Source: Cyanobacteria bacterium OH_PDB_230
GTDB lineage: Bacteria; Cyanobacteriota; Vampirovibrionia; Gastranaerophilales; Gastranaerophilaceae
NCBI GenBank assembly: GCA_023421795.1
Contig: JAEZSO010000001.1
Span: 1 to 64,000 of the forward strand
DNA length: 64,000 nucleotides
Direction: 5' to 3'
Shown: positions 19,024 to 28,091 of the stretch, piece by piece
How positions within the stretch are numbered: position 1 is the first letter of the stretch
Layout of the letters: each line of letters opens with the position of its first letter
Notes under the pieces: model-generated
Seen by the model: the letters and a program-made list of their open reading frames with translations, nothing else
What the model was told of the DNA's origin: nothing
Database searches by the model: none
Made by a program: the position numbers and the translations under genes

Positions 19024-20370
19024 ATGAAAAGAAAATGGCTGGATAAAAAAGTTTTGATATTAGGTCTTTCAAAAAGCGGTGTTTCCGCTGCCAAATATTT
19101 GAATTCAAAAGGTGCTGACTGCTTCATAACTGAGTTTAAAGAAGCTCAAGACAAAGATTTAGATCTGATAAAAGAACTGGAATCCTTAGGTATTAGCGTC
19201 GAGACAGGTTCTCACAGCGAAGAATTTATTAAGGATTCATATATAGCCGTTACAAGCCCCGGGATTCCTCCACATGCCCCTATTTTTCAAAGGCTTAAAG
19301 AAAATAAAATACCTGTAATAAGCGAAATTGAGCTTGCTTACTTAGAGACCTTAACTCCTTTTGTTGCAATAACAGGCACTAATGGCAAAACCACAACCAC
19401 TTCACTTATATCGCACATTCTAGACAGTCAGTATAAAGCGCCGGAATGCGGCAATATTGGCGTTCCCCCGACATCTTTGGTAGAGGGCAAAAATGATTAT
19501 CTTGTTTGTGAAGTAAGTTCTTATCAGACAGAAATGAGTCCTACCTTTAGACCTCAAATAGCTTGTTTTTTGAACTTTACACCGGATCATATAGATTGGC
19601 ATCAGGGACTGGAAAACTATTTCGATGCAAAGGCGAAACTATTTGCTGAATACAAACAGCCTGCTTTTGCCGTTTTCAATGCTCTGGATGAGAAGGTTTT
19701 TAATTTTTCTCAAAATTATTCAGGAGAAAAATATTATTTCGGCAAAGAGTTCGAGTCAAACTGCTGTTATGTAAAAAACGACGCGATATTTTTCAAAAAA
19801 AATACGCAAGAAGAGATAATAAAACTCGCAGATGTTACGTTGGTTGGTGAACACAATCTACAGAATATAATGTGTGCTGTTATTGTGGCCAAAATAATCG
19901 GTTTAGACAATGAAAAAATAAAAGAACAAATAAAAACATTCAAAGCGGTTGAACACAGGGTGGAGTTTGTTGCAAATGTCACCGGCAAGGAATTTTATAA
20001 CGACTCCAAAGCAACTAATCCTGAAGCTTCAATAGTGGCGTTAAAGTCATTTGAAGGAAAGACATTAACGCTTATTGCAGGAGGCAGAGACAAAAATACC
20101 GACTTAACAGAATTTTGTAATATGGTCAAAAAACATGTCAATTCAGTTATACTTATAGGAGAAGCTTCTGAAAGATTTAAAACGGAGCTCGAAAAATCCG
20201 GTTATAACAACATCCTTTTTGCAAATTCTTTGCAAGAAGCTGTAGATAAATCATTAGAACTTGATAACCAGGTGGTATTGTTGTCGCCGGCATGTGCAAG
20301 TTTCGATATGTTTGAAAATTATGAGAGAAGAGGAGAGGTTTTTAAAGAATATGTCTCATCGAAGATATAG
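19024..20370 (+). CDS. murD: UDP-MurNAc-L-Ala:D-Glu ligase MurD
   Basis: 448 residues from ATG 19024, the start that gives the normal MurD N-terminus (KVLILGLSKSGVSAAKYL, a nucleotide-like Rossmann loop). An in-frame upstream start would lie inside mraY. The central ATPase has AITGTNGKTTTTSL, and the C-terminal domain has LIAGGRDKNTDL and a final LLSPACASFDMFENYERRG. It adds D-glutamate to UDP-MurNAc-L-Ala. The 3' end overlaps ftsW by 20 bp. Confidence 0.96.
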   Translation: MKRKWLDKKVLILGLSKSGVSAAKYLNSKGADCFITEFKEAQDKDLDLIKELESLGISVETGSHSEEFIKDSYIAVTSPGIPPHAPIFQRLKENKIPVISEIELAYLETLTPFVAITGTNGKTTTTSLISHILDSQYKAPECGNIGVPPTSLVEGKNDYLVCEVSSYQTEMSPTFRPQIACFLNFTPDHIDWHQGLENYFDAKAKLFAEYKQPAFAVFNALDEKVFNFSQNYSGEKYYFGKEFESNCCYVKNDAIFFKKNTQEEIIKLADVTLVGEHNLQNIMCAVIVAKIIGLDNEKIKEQIKTFKAVEHRVEFVANVTGKEFYNDSKATNPEASIVALKSFEGKTLTLIAGGRDKNTDLTEFCNMVKKHVNSVILIGEASERFKTELEKSGYNNILFANSLQEAVDKSLELDNQVVLLSPACASFDMFENYERRGEVFKEYVSSKI

Positions 20371-21511
20371 AAGGAATCAAATACCAGTAAATGATTCAGT
20401 TATCATATCTCCTCCCGATACGACAATAATAGTAGTAGTTGCTTTTCTTGTTGTAATAGGCCTTATGGCCATATTTTCAGCCGGAGCGCCAAAATGTATT
20501 ATGTTGGGGCAGAACCCTGCTTCTTTTGCCATTAAGCAATTGATTTGCGTAATCATCGGTGCTTACGGAATGAACTATTTCATGAACTATGATTATAAAA
20601 AACTTAGTACTTGGGCGGTTCCTTTCGCGTGGTTCGTGATAGTAATGCTTGCTCTGGTAGATTTCACTCCTCTCGGAGTAACGGTAAACGGGGCAAAAAG
20701 ATGGATGATGATTGGCCCTATGCAATTTCAGCCGTCAGAGTTGACAAAACCTGCTGTCATATTGCTTTTGGCTAATGCTTTTCACAAGGATGCGGTTGTT
20801 TTCTGTGAAAGAAAAATCATGCGCTATTTTGTACCGATACTTTTAATGGTGTTTTTGGTATTTAAACAACCTAACTTGAGTATGGTTATTTTGCTTGGGA
20901 TAGTTAGCGTTATCACATATTTGAATGCAGGCGGTTCTTTAAAGATGTTCTTCACGATGATGGGAACAGCAATTCTTGGTTTAATCATTTTTATAAAGCC
21001 ATACCAGTTAAGCCGTATTCAAATCTGGAGAAATCCTGAGATAGATCCATATGGCGCAGGTTACAATATTATCCAGTCGTTGGTTGCTTTCGCTGCTGGC
21101 GGTCTTTGGGGAGTGGGGTATGGCAACTCAAAACAAAAACTGGCATGGCTGCCTGAAGGACATACGGACTTTATTTTTGCCGTTATAGCCGAAGAACTCG
21201 GATTTTTGGGTTGTGTTCTTATTATAGGTTTATTTTTGACCTTCTTACAAAGAGGAATAATTGTTTCGTCAAGATGCAGTAATATGTTTGGAAAGCTCTT
21301 GGCATCAGGTATAACATTCTCAATCGGTGTTCAAGCATTTATCAATATGAGCGTTTCAAGTTCATTCTTCCCAGCAACCGGTGTTCCTCTGCCTTTTATA
21401 AGTTATGGAGGTACTTCACTCTTAGTCTCTATGTGCATGGTGGGGGTACTTTTGAATATTTCCAAAAAAAGAATAAGAAAGATAAAAAATGATGCGCCAA
21501 GAACAAGGTAG
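20351..21511 (+). CDS. ftsW: division-specific peptidoglycan polymerase FtsW
   Basis: 386 residues from ATG 20351, which overlaps murD by 20 bp; the AGGAGAGG a little upstream supports this region. It is a SEDS-family protein with about ten membrane segments and the conserved FQPSELTKPAVILLLA, AWLPEGHTDFIFAVIAEELGF and TGVPLPFISYGGTSLL. Position between murD and murG favours FtsW over RodA. FtsW polymerises lipid II at the division septum with a class B PBP; no ftsI is in the window. Confidence 0.92.
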   Translation: MSHRRYRRNQIPVNDSVIISPPDTTIIVVVAFLVVIGLMAIFSAGAPKCIMLGQNPASFAIKQLICVIIGAYGMNYFMNYDYKKLSTWAVPFAWFVIVMLALVDFTPLGVTVNGAKRWMMIGPMQFQPSELTKPAVILLLANAFHKDAVVFCERKIMRYFVPILLMVFLVFKQPNLSMVILLGIVSVITYLNAGGSLKMFFTMMGTAILGLIIFIKPYQLSRIQIWRNPEIDPYGAGYNIIQSLVAFAAGGLWGVGYGNSKQKLAWLPEGHTDFIFAVIAEELGFLGCVLIIGLFLTFLQRGIIVSSRCSNMFGKLLASGITFSIGVQAFINMSVSSSFFPATGVPLPFISYGGTSLLVSMCMVGVLLNISKKRIRKIKNDAPRTR

Positions 21512-22622
21512 AAAAAAAGTTTATTTTATTTCAGGTGGCGGAACAGGTGGTCATATTTATCCTGCTGTTACAATCGCAGATGAACTTTTAACGCATGAAG
21601 ATACTGAAAAAATTTATTACGTAGGCAACCCTAAAAATCTTGAATATGAAATAATCAAGTCAAAACCTCAGATAGAATTTTTGCCTGTTAATGTAGCCGG
21701 CATGCCCAGAAAAATTAGTTTTCAATTTTTAAAATGGGTTTTTGATTTGGAGCTGTCTATTTGGAAAAGTCTTTTTTATATTTTTAAATATCAACCGGAT
21801 GCCATTTTTACGACGGGAGGATATGTAAGCGCCCCTATTGCTTTTGCAGCAATAATTTTAAGGACTCCTTTTATGATTCATGACTGTGATGCCCACCCGG
21901 GACTTGTGTCTCAGCATGTTGCGCCGTTTGCTAGGTGCGTATCGGTTGCTTTTGAAAGTTCTTCTGAAATGCTAAATTCCGAAAAAATTGTCTGTAACGG
22001 CAACCCTATCAGAAAGTCCTTTGATGCAATCTCAAAGCAAGAAGCAAGAAAAATTCTGAACCTTCAAGATAAGTTCACTGTTATCGGCATGGGCGGTTCT
22101 CAAGGTGCTATGACGATAAACGATGCTCTTGTGGGAGTCGCTCAGGAGCTTACAGAGAAAATGGATATTCAGCTTATAATTCAGACAGGTAAAAAGAACT
22201 ATGAAGAAGTAATTAAAAAGTTTGAAGAATCTTTCCCGAATTACATTGAAAACAAAAATCTTTTAATAAAGCCTTATTTTGATGATATGTCAATACCCTT
22301 AAAGGCGGCAGATGTAGCCATCGCAAGAGCAGGGTCTGTGAGTTTGTCTGAAATAAACGCATGCGCTTTGGCATCAATCCTTGTCCCGTATCCTCACGCT
22401 GCGGCTGATCATCAAAGAAAAAATGCAAAAAAAATGTCTGAAAAGGGAGCTTCTTTCTGTTTGGAAGACTCTGAATGCAATAAAGATAACCTTATGGATA
22501 AACTAAAAACCCTTATTAACAACCCTGAAATACTTGCTGAAATGGGTGAAGCGTCTAAAAACTTGGCGAAAATGGACTCTACTGAAAGCATTATAACCCA
22601 ATTAAAAAGCATAATAAGATGA
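21489..22622 (+). CDS. murG: lipid II synthase, MurNAc-(pentapeptide) GlcNAc transferase MurG
   Basis: 377 residues. The GT28 fold shows at the N-terminal GGGTGGHIYPA (about 15-25), which binds the lipid-linked acceptor, and the C-terminal donor-binding block VAIARAGSVSLSEI with VPYPHAAADHQRKNA. It adds GlcNAc to lipid I to form lipid II on the cytoplasmic face of the membrane. The start ATG (or the next codon, also ATG) lies inside the end of ftsW, a 23-bp overlap. The last four bases overlap folC. Confidence 0.96.
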   Translation: MMRQEQGRKKVYFISGGGTGGHIYPAVTIADELLTHEDTEKIYYVGNPKNLEYEIIKSKPQIEFLPVNVAGMPRKISFQFLKWVFDLELSIWKSLFYIFKYQPDAIFTTGGYVSAPIAFAAIILRTPFMIHDCDAHPGLVSQHVAPFARCVSVAFESSSEMLNSEKIVCNGNPIRKSFDAISKQEARKILNLQDKFTVIGMGGSQGAMTINDALVGVAQELTEKMDIQLIIQTGKKNYEEVIKKFEESFPNYIENKNLLIKPYFDDMSIPLKAADVAIARAGSVSLSEINACALASILVPYPHAAADHQRKNAKKMSEKGASFCLEDSECNKDNLMDKLKTLINNPEILAEMGEASKNLAKMDSTESIITQLKSIIR

Positions 22623-23860
22623 TAGAAAAATATGATAAAGCCATTGAAATAATTACGTCTCATGGGAAATTTCATATCTGTCTTGGTTTGGATAGAGTTT
22701 CTCAAGTTTTGGAAATGTTGGGGAACCCTCAGGATAAACTTAATGTTATACATGTTGCAGGGACAAACGGAAAAGGTTCTGTATGTTCTATTTTATCTAA
22801 TATTTTGACCCGTTCAGGTTATAAAACAGGACTTTACACCAGTCCTCATCTTTTTGATTATACGGAAAGAATCAAGATAGACAACAACGACATATCCAAA
22901 AACAATTTTGCTGACTATATAATAGAAATCTGTGAACTAGCTGAAAAAAATGATGTTCATCTTACTGAATTCGAGATTTTGACTGTTGCGGCGTATAAAT
23001 ATTTTTATGATCAAAAAGTGGACATTGCTGTTATAGAGACGGGACTTGGCGGAAGGTTGGACGCTACAAATGTTATTAAAAAAAATCTTTTATCTGTTAT
23101 AACCTCGATTTCTATTGATCATATAGATAGGTTGGGTAACACTATAGATCAAATTGCGCTTGAAAAAGCGGGTATAATAAAGCCAAATTCAGATGTGGTT
23201 TTTGATTCAGAAAATTTTGGCAAAGAGATTTTAGTTAAATGTGTAAAAGAAAAAAATGCGAAATGGCATGCCCCTAATCAAAAGGTGGAGTTTGAGTTTG
23301 ATGGAATCAAAAACTATGCTGTTTTTGACGGACAAAGGGTAGAATTCTCTTTGCTCGGGTTATGGCAAAAAAATAATCTGGAATTGGTTTTAGAAGCGGT
23401 TAATGTCCTTAATTCAAAAGGAATAGAAATCAGTAAAGATTCTCTGCTATCTGGGCTAAAAACTGCTGTCTGGCCCGCAAGAATGCAATATATTGCGGAA
23501 AAAAATATTGTGATTGACGGTGCTCACAATATTGACGGGGCCAAAAAACTTAAAGAAAGTCTGAAATACTACTTCCCCAACAAAAAGAGGTTGTGGATAT
23601 ATGGATCTTTGAATACCAAAGAATATCTTAAAATAATGGATGAGTTATTTGAAGATGACGATATTGTTTATATTTATGAATTTAGTAATAAAAATTCAAT
23701 AAAATTGGAGGATATAAAACTTTACAAAAATACGCAATTTGAGAAAATAAATATATCCAAAGCGGAAAATATATTAAATTATTATGATAAAAATTGTCTT
23801 AAAATAATAGCAGGTTCTTTTTATATGATTGGAGAAATTTTCAATACCCTGAAAATGTAA
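22619..23860 (+). CDS. folC: folylpolyglutamate synthase / dihydrofolate synthase
   Basis: 413 residues. FolC belongs to the Mur ligase superfamily: P-loop HVAGTNGKGSVCSIL (about 43-57), the omega-loop region YTSPHLFDYTERI, and ETGLGGRLDATNV. It attaches glutamate to dihydropteroate and folates, so its place in the mur cluster reflects either operon packing or shared ancestry, not wall synthesis. It overlaps murG by 4 bp (ATGA) and is the last gene of this tightly packed run. Confidence 0.93.
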   Translation: MIEKYDKAIEIITSHGKFHICLGLDRVSQVLEMLGNPQDKLNVIHVAGTNGKGSVCSILSNILTRSGYKTGLYTSPHLFDYTERIKIDNNDISKNNFADYIIEICELAEKNDVHLTEFEILTVAAYKYFYDQKVDIAVIETGLGGRLDATNVIKKNLLSVITSISIDHIDRLGNTIDQIALEKAGIIKPNSDVVFDSENFGKEILVKCVKEKNAKWHAPNQKVEFEFDGIKNYAVFDGQRVEFSLLGLWQKNNLELVLEAVNVLNSKGIEISKDSLLSGLKTAVWPARMQYIAEKNIVIDGAHNIDGAKKLKESLKYYFPNKKRLWIYGSLNTKEYLKIMDELFEDDDIVYIYEFSNKNSIKLEDIKLYKNTQFEKINISKAENILNYYDKNCLKIIAGSFYMIGEIFNTLKM

Positions 23861-23983
23861 GCCTTTTACAAAAAAAAGATTGCCTAACTGGATAATACAT
23901 GTTCATCATTTAATGATTACTATTATTCTTATAATAAGAAAAACCAACTGAATACATAATTAGTTAGTATATTGGAGGCATGG

Positions 23984-24667
23984 ATGACTATTTCATCAAC
24001 CGAGAAAAGCACAATCAGGGTAGTAATTATTGAAGATTACAAATTGACTCGAGTTGGGCTAAGATCTACTCTCAATGAGTTTGATAATATTCAAGTAGTT
24101 GGAGAATCTGAAGATGCCATAACAGGACTTGAGATAATACAAAGAGAGAAACCAGAAATTGTTTTAATGGACTTAGGATTGCCCGGCATGAATGGTCTTG
24201 AAGCTACTCAAAAAACAAAGGAAGTTTCGCCCAACACAAATGTTATAATCCTGACATCGCACGAAAGAGCTGAAGAGGTCATCGCCGCTTTAGGTTCAGG
24301 TGCCAGTGCGTATTGTCTTAAAGATATTGATCCCAAGACTCTTTCAGATGTAATTAAAAACGTCGCGAGAGGAGCTTGTTGGCTTGACCCGGCCATTGCA
24401 AAGATGGCTCTTAATCTTTTCCCAAAACCGGAAAACACGAGCTTACTTCCATCAAGTGAAGCGACAGACGCAAGAGCACAGCTCACAGAAAGAGAATTAG
24501 AAGTTTTAAAACACCTTGTTAAAGGTAAAAGTAATACGGAAATAGCCAAGGAGTTGATTGTAAGTGTCCATACTGCAAAAGCTCACGTGTGCAGCATTCT
24601 GCAGAAACTATGTGTGGATGACAGAGTGCAGGCCGCAGTTAAGGCTATTAAAGAAAACATCATCTAA
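23984..24667 (+). CDS. NarL/FixJ-family response regulator
   Basis: 227 residues from ATG 23984, placed 5 nt after GGAGG (23974-23978). The receiver domain (about 10-130) carries the phospho-acceptor Asp63 (IVLMDLGLPG) and the switch Thr/Lys (ILTSHE, YCLKD). The LuxR-type helix-turn-helix (about 163-225, LTERELEVLKHLVKGKSNTEIAKEL) binds DNA. No kinase gene is adjacent, so it is an orphan here. It is a close paralogue of the regulator at 39988-40647. A 15-bp palindrome TTCTTATAATAAGAA at about 23929-23943 could be a promoter or operator. Confidence 0.9.
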   Translation: MTISSTEKSTIRVVIIEDYKLTRVGLRSTLNEFDNIQVVGESEDAITGLEIIQREKPEIVLMDLGLPGMNGLEATQKTKEVSPNTNVIILTSHERAEEVIAALGSGASAYCLKDIDPKTLSDVIKNVARGACWLDPAIAKMALNLFPKPENTSLLPSSEATDARAQLTERELEVLKHLVKGKSNTEIAKELIVSVHTAKAHVCSILQKLCVDDRVQAAVKAIKENII

Positions 24668-24692
24668 AATACATTAACACTAAACACACTAC

Positions 24693-24718
24693 GGAAGGCA
24701 AAGTCCTTCCTTTTTTTT
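24693..24718 (+). terminator. terminator of the response regulator gene
   Basis: GGAAGG / CCTTCC stem with loop CAAAGT, then eight T residues. It reaches the stop codon of the convergent menG/ubiE gene. Confidence 0.8.
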
Positions 24719-25409
24719 ATTTTTGGGCAATCTGTTGAGAAATTGCACCGAATGCATAATTAATATTTTTACAATTTTTAAACCCTTGTTGTTGTAAGAT
24801 TTTTATTAATTCTTCCTGGCTTGGGTAGGTTTTTACGCTTTCAACCAAATATTTGTAAGGGTTTGTGTCTTTGTGGAAAACGTTACCAATTAGGGGAATC
24901 AGATTCTTAAAATAAATGTTGAAAAAAGGGGCAAAAAATTTATTGGGTTTTCCCAAGTCTAAAATTGAAAAAATCCCATCCGGTTTAAGAACTTTTTTGG
25001 CTTCAGTTAATACTTGGTTTATATCAGCTATGTTCCTTAACCCGAAACTAATAAAGCAGATATCAAAAGTTTCCGGTTCAAATTCCAGTTTTGATATGTC
25101 CATTTTTTGTATTTTGATTTTTTGGGTATTAGAGATTTTTTTGTTTGCAATTTCAATCATCTTGTCAGAAAAATCCACCCCGATTATTTCAGCATTTGGA
25201 TATTTGTTATGTAGTAAAATCGCAATATCAGCAGTGCCCGTACATAAATCAAGAATTTTTTGCGGATTATTGGGCGGAAGATTTTTTACAGCTAGTTTTT
25301 TGACTAAGTTGTGAAGCCCAAATGACATTATGTCATTGATAAAATCATAATTTTTAGAAATGTTGTCAAAAAGGTTTTGGATAGATATTTTATTTTCTTT
25401 TTTATACAT
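24717..25409 (-). CDS. menG: MenG/UbiE-family quinone C-methyltransferase
   Basis: 230 residues. A class I SAM-dependent methyltransferase with motif I LDLCTGTADIAILL, motif post-I IIGVDFSDKMIEIA, and the UbiE/MenG-specific SFGLRNIADINQVLTEAKKVLKPDG. The N-terminal FDNISKNYDFINDIMSFGLHNLVKK is also typical. The likely reaction is C-methylation of demethylmenaquinone (or of 2-phytyl-naphthoquinone in cyanobacteria). No other quinone gene is in the window, so the substrate is inferred from family only. It is monocistronic. Confidence 0.85.
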   Translation of the reverse strand: MYKKENKISIQNLFDNISKNYDFINDIMSFGLHNLVKKLAVKNLPPNNPQKILDLCTGTADIAILLHNKYPNAEIIGVDFSDKMIEIANKKISNTQKIKIQKMDISKLEFEPETFDICFISFGLRNIADINQVLTEAKKVLKPDGIFSILDLGKPNKFFAPFFNIYFKNLIPLIGNVFHKDTNPYKYLVESVKTYPSQEELIKILQQQGFKNCKNINYAFGAISQQIAQK

Positions 25410-25500
25410 AAGCTTATTATAGCAAATTTAATTCAATAGTTTAATGGCAATTTTCCGTTCTAACTTTTGTTTATATTAGTAATAGACTTTCGGTTTTTTT

Positions 25501-26952
25501 ATGGTGGAAATCAGCAAAATTTCAAAATTACAACAACCTTTGTTGGAAAAAGGACAGAATATTTCTAAAACGGTTTTGCAATCAAATGCTCAATCAAGCG
25601 AAATAAAGTCCTTATACGACAACAACGGCCTATCAAGAGCCGTTATTTCGAGCCGTATGCCGGCAATAAGCTTTGGTGCTCATCTCGATACTGCTGACGT
25701 TTCTAAATTAGTTAATTCATTTAAATCATTGGATCCGAATGTCCAAAAATTTGTTGATAGTTTGTCGGAAGTCTTCAAAAGTGATAAATATCAAGCGATG
25801 AATGAGGCAGAGAAGAAAATATTTTCTGCAGTTGCTGTTGTGAAAAATTATTTAACGCAAATTGGAAAGCCATATTTTTCCATAGACAAAAATGCTCGTT
25901 CGGCAATTGCAAGTTTCACTCAGGATGAAAGGTTAACAAGCAGGGTGCATGGCTTGGTGGACAATTCTGATATAGTAAGATGTTTAAATAAACGACCTGA
26001 TCCATCAATACCGCTTAATTCCAACGATTACAAAGATTTTGCTATTTTAAAAGATTACGGAATTAAATTCAGAAAAGCCTGTGATATAGATATTGCAAAA
26101 ACGCTAATGGAAAAGGGGTTGTACGGAGATTGTGACCCTTCAGTACATTCTGAATCGATGGATGCTTTGAAAACTTTTGTGAGCAAGCAAATACATAAAA
26201 ATGGGATATGGCTGCCTGTTTCAGAAATTCCAAGTGCTTCAGATATAAAAAAACTTCCTATAAAAATAGGTTCAGGCGATAACGTTACTGAAAATGTTGT
26301 AGTAGACCTGTTTAATGATAATTTAGGCAAATTGGGATTTAAAAAAGGCCTTACAAAAGAGTCTTTTTCGACCATCGGCCATGCTGTAGATTCTGAAAGA
26401 TTTTCGCCTGGCTTAATTGACATTGTGACAGAAGAAGGGACGGATGCATTATTAAGCGCTTCTTACTTCCAAGATGGCAAATTCTCTACTTTCGGAGAAA
26501 GACAGTTTGGTTTGTTTTTCGATTCGCATCCTTCAAATATTGCTTTAGCGGATAATTCAAACATGGGTTCAGGTTTTGCAAAAGATTATATTGATTTTAC
26601 AAACAATTTGTTAAGTCAGTGGAAAACGGAAAGGGTCACTTTTGCAAAAAACATGAAAGAAATTTTGAACATTGGTGAAGAGGAATATTCTCAAATATAT
26701 GCAAAACACCTTTCATCAGCAAAATCTTTAGATGATATTACCGATTTAAAAATTAAAAATGCTGCCATAGAAGCTGTTAACAAAACAGTAATGAACCCTA
26801 ATGGCGGTATGAACGAAATAGTAGTATATAGTCCGTCTTTAATGGCTGTTTTTTCTAAGGCCTCCAACATAGAGGATATTCCTTACAAACTGAGAAAATT
26901 TGCTCAAGATAAAAATATACCTATTGTGGATATTTCAAAATTTACGCAGTAG
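25501..26952 (+). CDS. unknown protein with N-terminal SFG motif
   Basis: 483 residues; I do not recognise the family. It has a low-complexity polar N-terminus (about 1-50) containing AISFGAHLD at 56-64, the same Ser-Phe-(Gly/Lys) tag seen in three other proteins of the window. The body is soluble-looking with no membrane segment or signal peptide. Regular amphipathic stretches alternate with glycine-containing loops (about 250-330). The ribosome-binding site is weak. The gene is well formed and clearly coding by length; it is probably lineage-restricted. Confidence 0.7.
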   Translation: MVEISKISKLQQPLLEKGQNISKTVLQSNAQSSEIKSLYDNNGLSRAVISSRMPAISFGAHLDTADVSKLVNSFKSLDPNVQKFVDSLSEVFKSDKYQAMNEAEKKIFSAVAVVKNYLTQIGKPYFSIDKNARSAIASFTQDERLTSRVHGLVDNSDIVRCLNKRPDPSIPLNSNDYKDFAILKDYGIKFRKACDIDIAKTLMEKGLYGDCDPSVHSESMDALKTFVSKQIHKNGIWLPVSEIPSASDIKKLPIKIGSGDNVTENVVVDLFNDNLGKLGFKKGLTKESFSTIGHAVDSERFSPGLIDIVTEEGTDALLSASYFQDGKFSTFGERQFGLFFDSHPSNIALADNSNMGSGFAKDYIDFTNNLLSQWKTERVTFAKNMKEILNIGEEEYSQIYAKHLSSAKSLDDITDLKIKNAAIEAVNKTVMNPNGGMNEIVVYSPSLMAVFSKASNIEDIPYKLRKFAQDKNIPIVDISKFTQ

Positions 26953-26968
26953 TGATTATTCAATCACG

Positions 26969-27721
26969 TTATTTTATCTGATAGAAAACATTTGCTACGG
27001 CGGTTACTTTTTTGTCGATTGATGTCAGATCATTTATCCCCATGTCTGAGACCTCATTTGAGTCAGGCGGTGTGATTTGGAAAACGCCCATTCTTATGGA
27101 GGATATTTTTCCGACTCTGTTATGGCTGGATTTCAACATTGCCTGAGCCCTGTTTCTTGAATCTTGTGTCGCTTCTTCAAGTAACTGTATTTTTAGCTCG
27201 GCCAATTTAGAGTATTGATACTCCGGCGGAAATGAGTTAAGTTCTACGCCTTGATTGATAAGTTCTTGGATGTCCGTAGACAGCTTTTTTATCAATTCTA
27301 CGTTGTCAGATATTATTTTTATTGATTGAGAATAACTGTAATACGATATATCATTTGTTGTGTAGCCTGTATCCGGATCGATTTTATAAACAGGAGAAGA
27401 CGAAGCTGGCGCTATTTCTATATTCTCTTCTTTTATGCCGTTGGCAATAAGGTAGTTTTTGACTATAGGAATTTGATTTTTTATTATGCTGTATGCCTGT
27501 TTATTAGATTTGGCGCGCGAATTAAGTTGCACTTGCCAGTTTGCAGAATCCGATTTTACTGTTTCATATGCTGTTCCTGTTACCGAAATCCCTTTTCTTC
27601 CTAAGTTATCAGTCAGTGTGTGAGTTCCTATTATTATTGCCAGAAAAATAAAAAAACCTAATATGGCTATTTGAAAATCCTTTAATTTGTTGAAGATTTT
27701 TTCGCACATTTGTTCGTACAT
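26969..27721 (-). CDS. SIMPL (DUF541) domain protein, membrane anchored
   Basis: 250 residues with one N-terminal membrane anchor (about 17-36, IAILGFFIFLAIIIGTHTL). A SIMPL domain follows, recognised by KGISVTGTAYETVKSDSANWQVQL at its start, the alternating strand/helix pattern, and the closing KKVTAVANVFYQI. Family members are periplasmic or surface oligomers, such as BP26 of Brucella, with unclear function. The domain probably faces the periplasm. The gene is transcribed alone, convergent with the unknown protein gene at 25501. Confidence 0.85.
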   Translation of the reverse strand: MYEQMCEKIFNKLKDFQIAILGFFIFLAIIIGTHTLTDNLGRKGISVTGTAYETVKSDSANWQVQLNSRAKSNKQAYSIIKNQIPIVKNYLIANGIKEENIEIAPASSSPVYKIDPDTGYTTNDISYYSYSQSIKIISDNVELIKKLSTDIQELINQGVELNSFPPEYQYSKLAELKIQLLEEATQDSRNRAQAMLKSSHNRVGKISSIRMGVFQITPPDSNEVSDMGINDLTSIDKKVTAVANVFYQIK

Positions 27722-27964
27722 TATATTCTCCCGTTTTATTAGAGGATATCTTCTTTCTTCATTTTTTCCATTGGAGAGGTTTCTATATTATGCTTTAGTA
27801 TGAAGTTAGATTTTTTAAATTTGTAGTCTTGAATGCCTTGTATATATTGTTTTTTAATTTGTAAGGCTTAGTTTGCGAGTCTTTAAAGATTAATTTAAAT
27901 GACTGGTATTTTGATGATAGTCTTTACAATTAATTTCTTTTTTATTAATATAATATTACTCCTA

Positions 27965-28050
27965 GGAGGAGTGCCAGAGCGGTTTATCGGAGCGGTCTTG
28001 AAAACCGTCGTACGTGCGAGCGTACCGTGGGTTCGAATCCCACCTCCTCC
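27965..28050 (+). tRNA. tRNA-Ser (TGA)
   Basis: An 86-nt class II tRNA with acceptor GGAGGAG / CTCCTCC, a D arm AGAGCGGTTTATCGG, anticodon loop CTTGAAA (anticodon TGA), a long variable arm TACGTGCGAGCGTA and T arm GTGGG-TTCGAAT-CCCAC. CCA is not encoded. The base following the acceptor stem is T, whereas bacterial tRNA-Ser normally has G as discriminator. Confidence 0.95.
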
Positions 28051-28091
28051 TTTTTAAGTTTGGATTTTATAACATAGGGATATATACTAGC

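Noticed and set aside
20261..20350. Longer N-terminus of FtsW
   Set aside because: Overlaps murD by over 100 bases and encodes a Cys/Arg-rich stretch unlike the family.
28014..28091. Extended start of the APC permease
   Set aside because: It begins inside tRNA-Ser.
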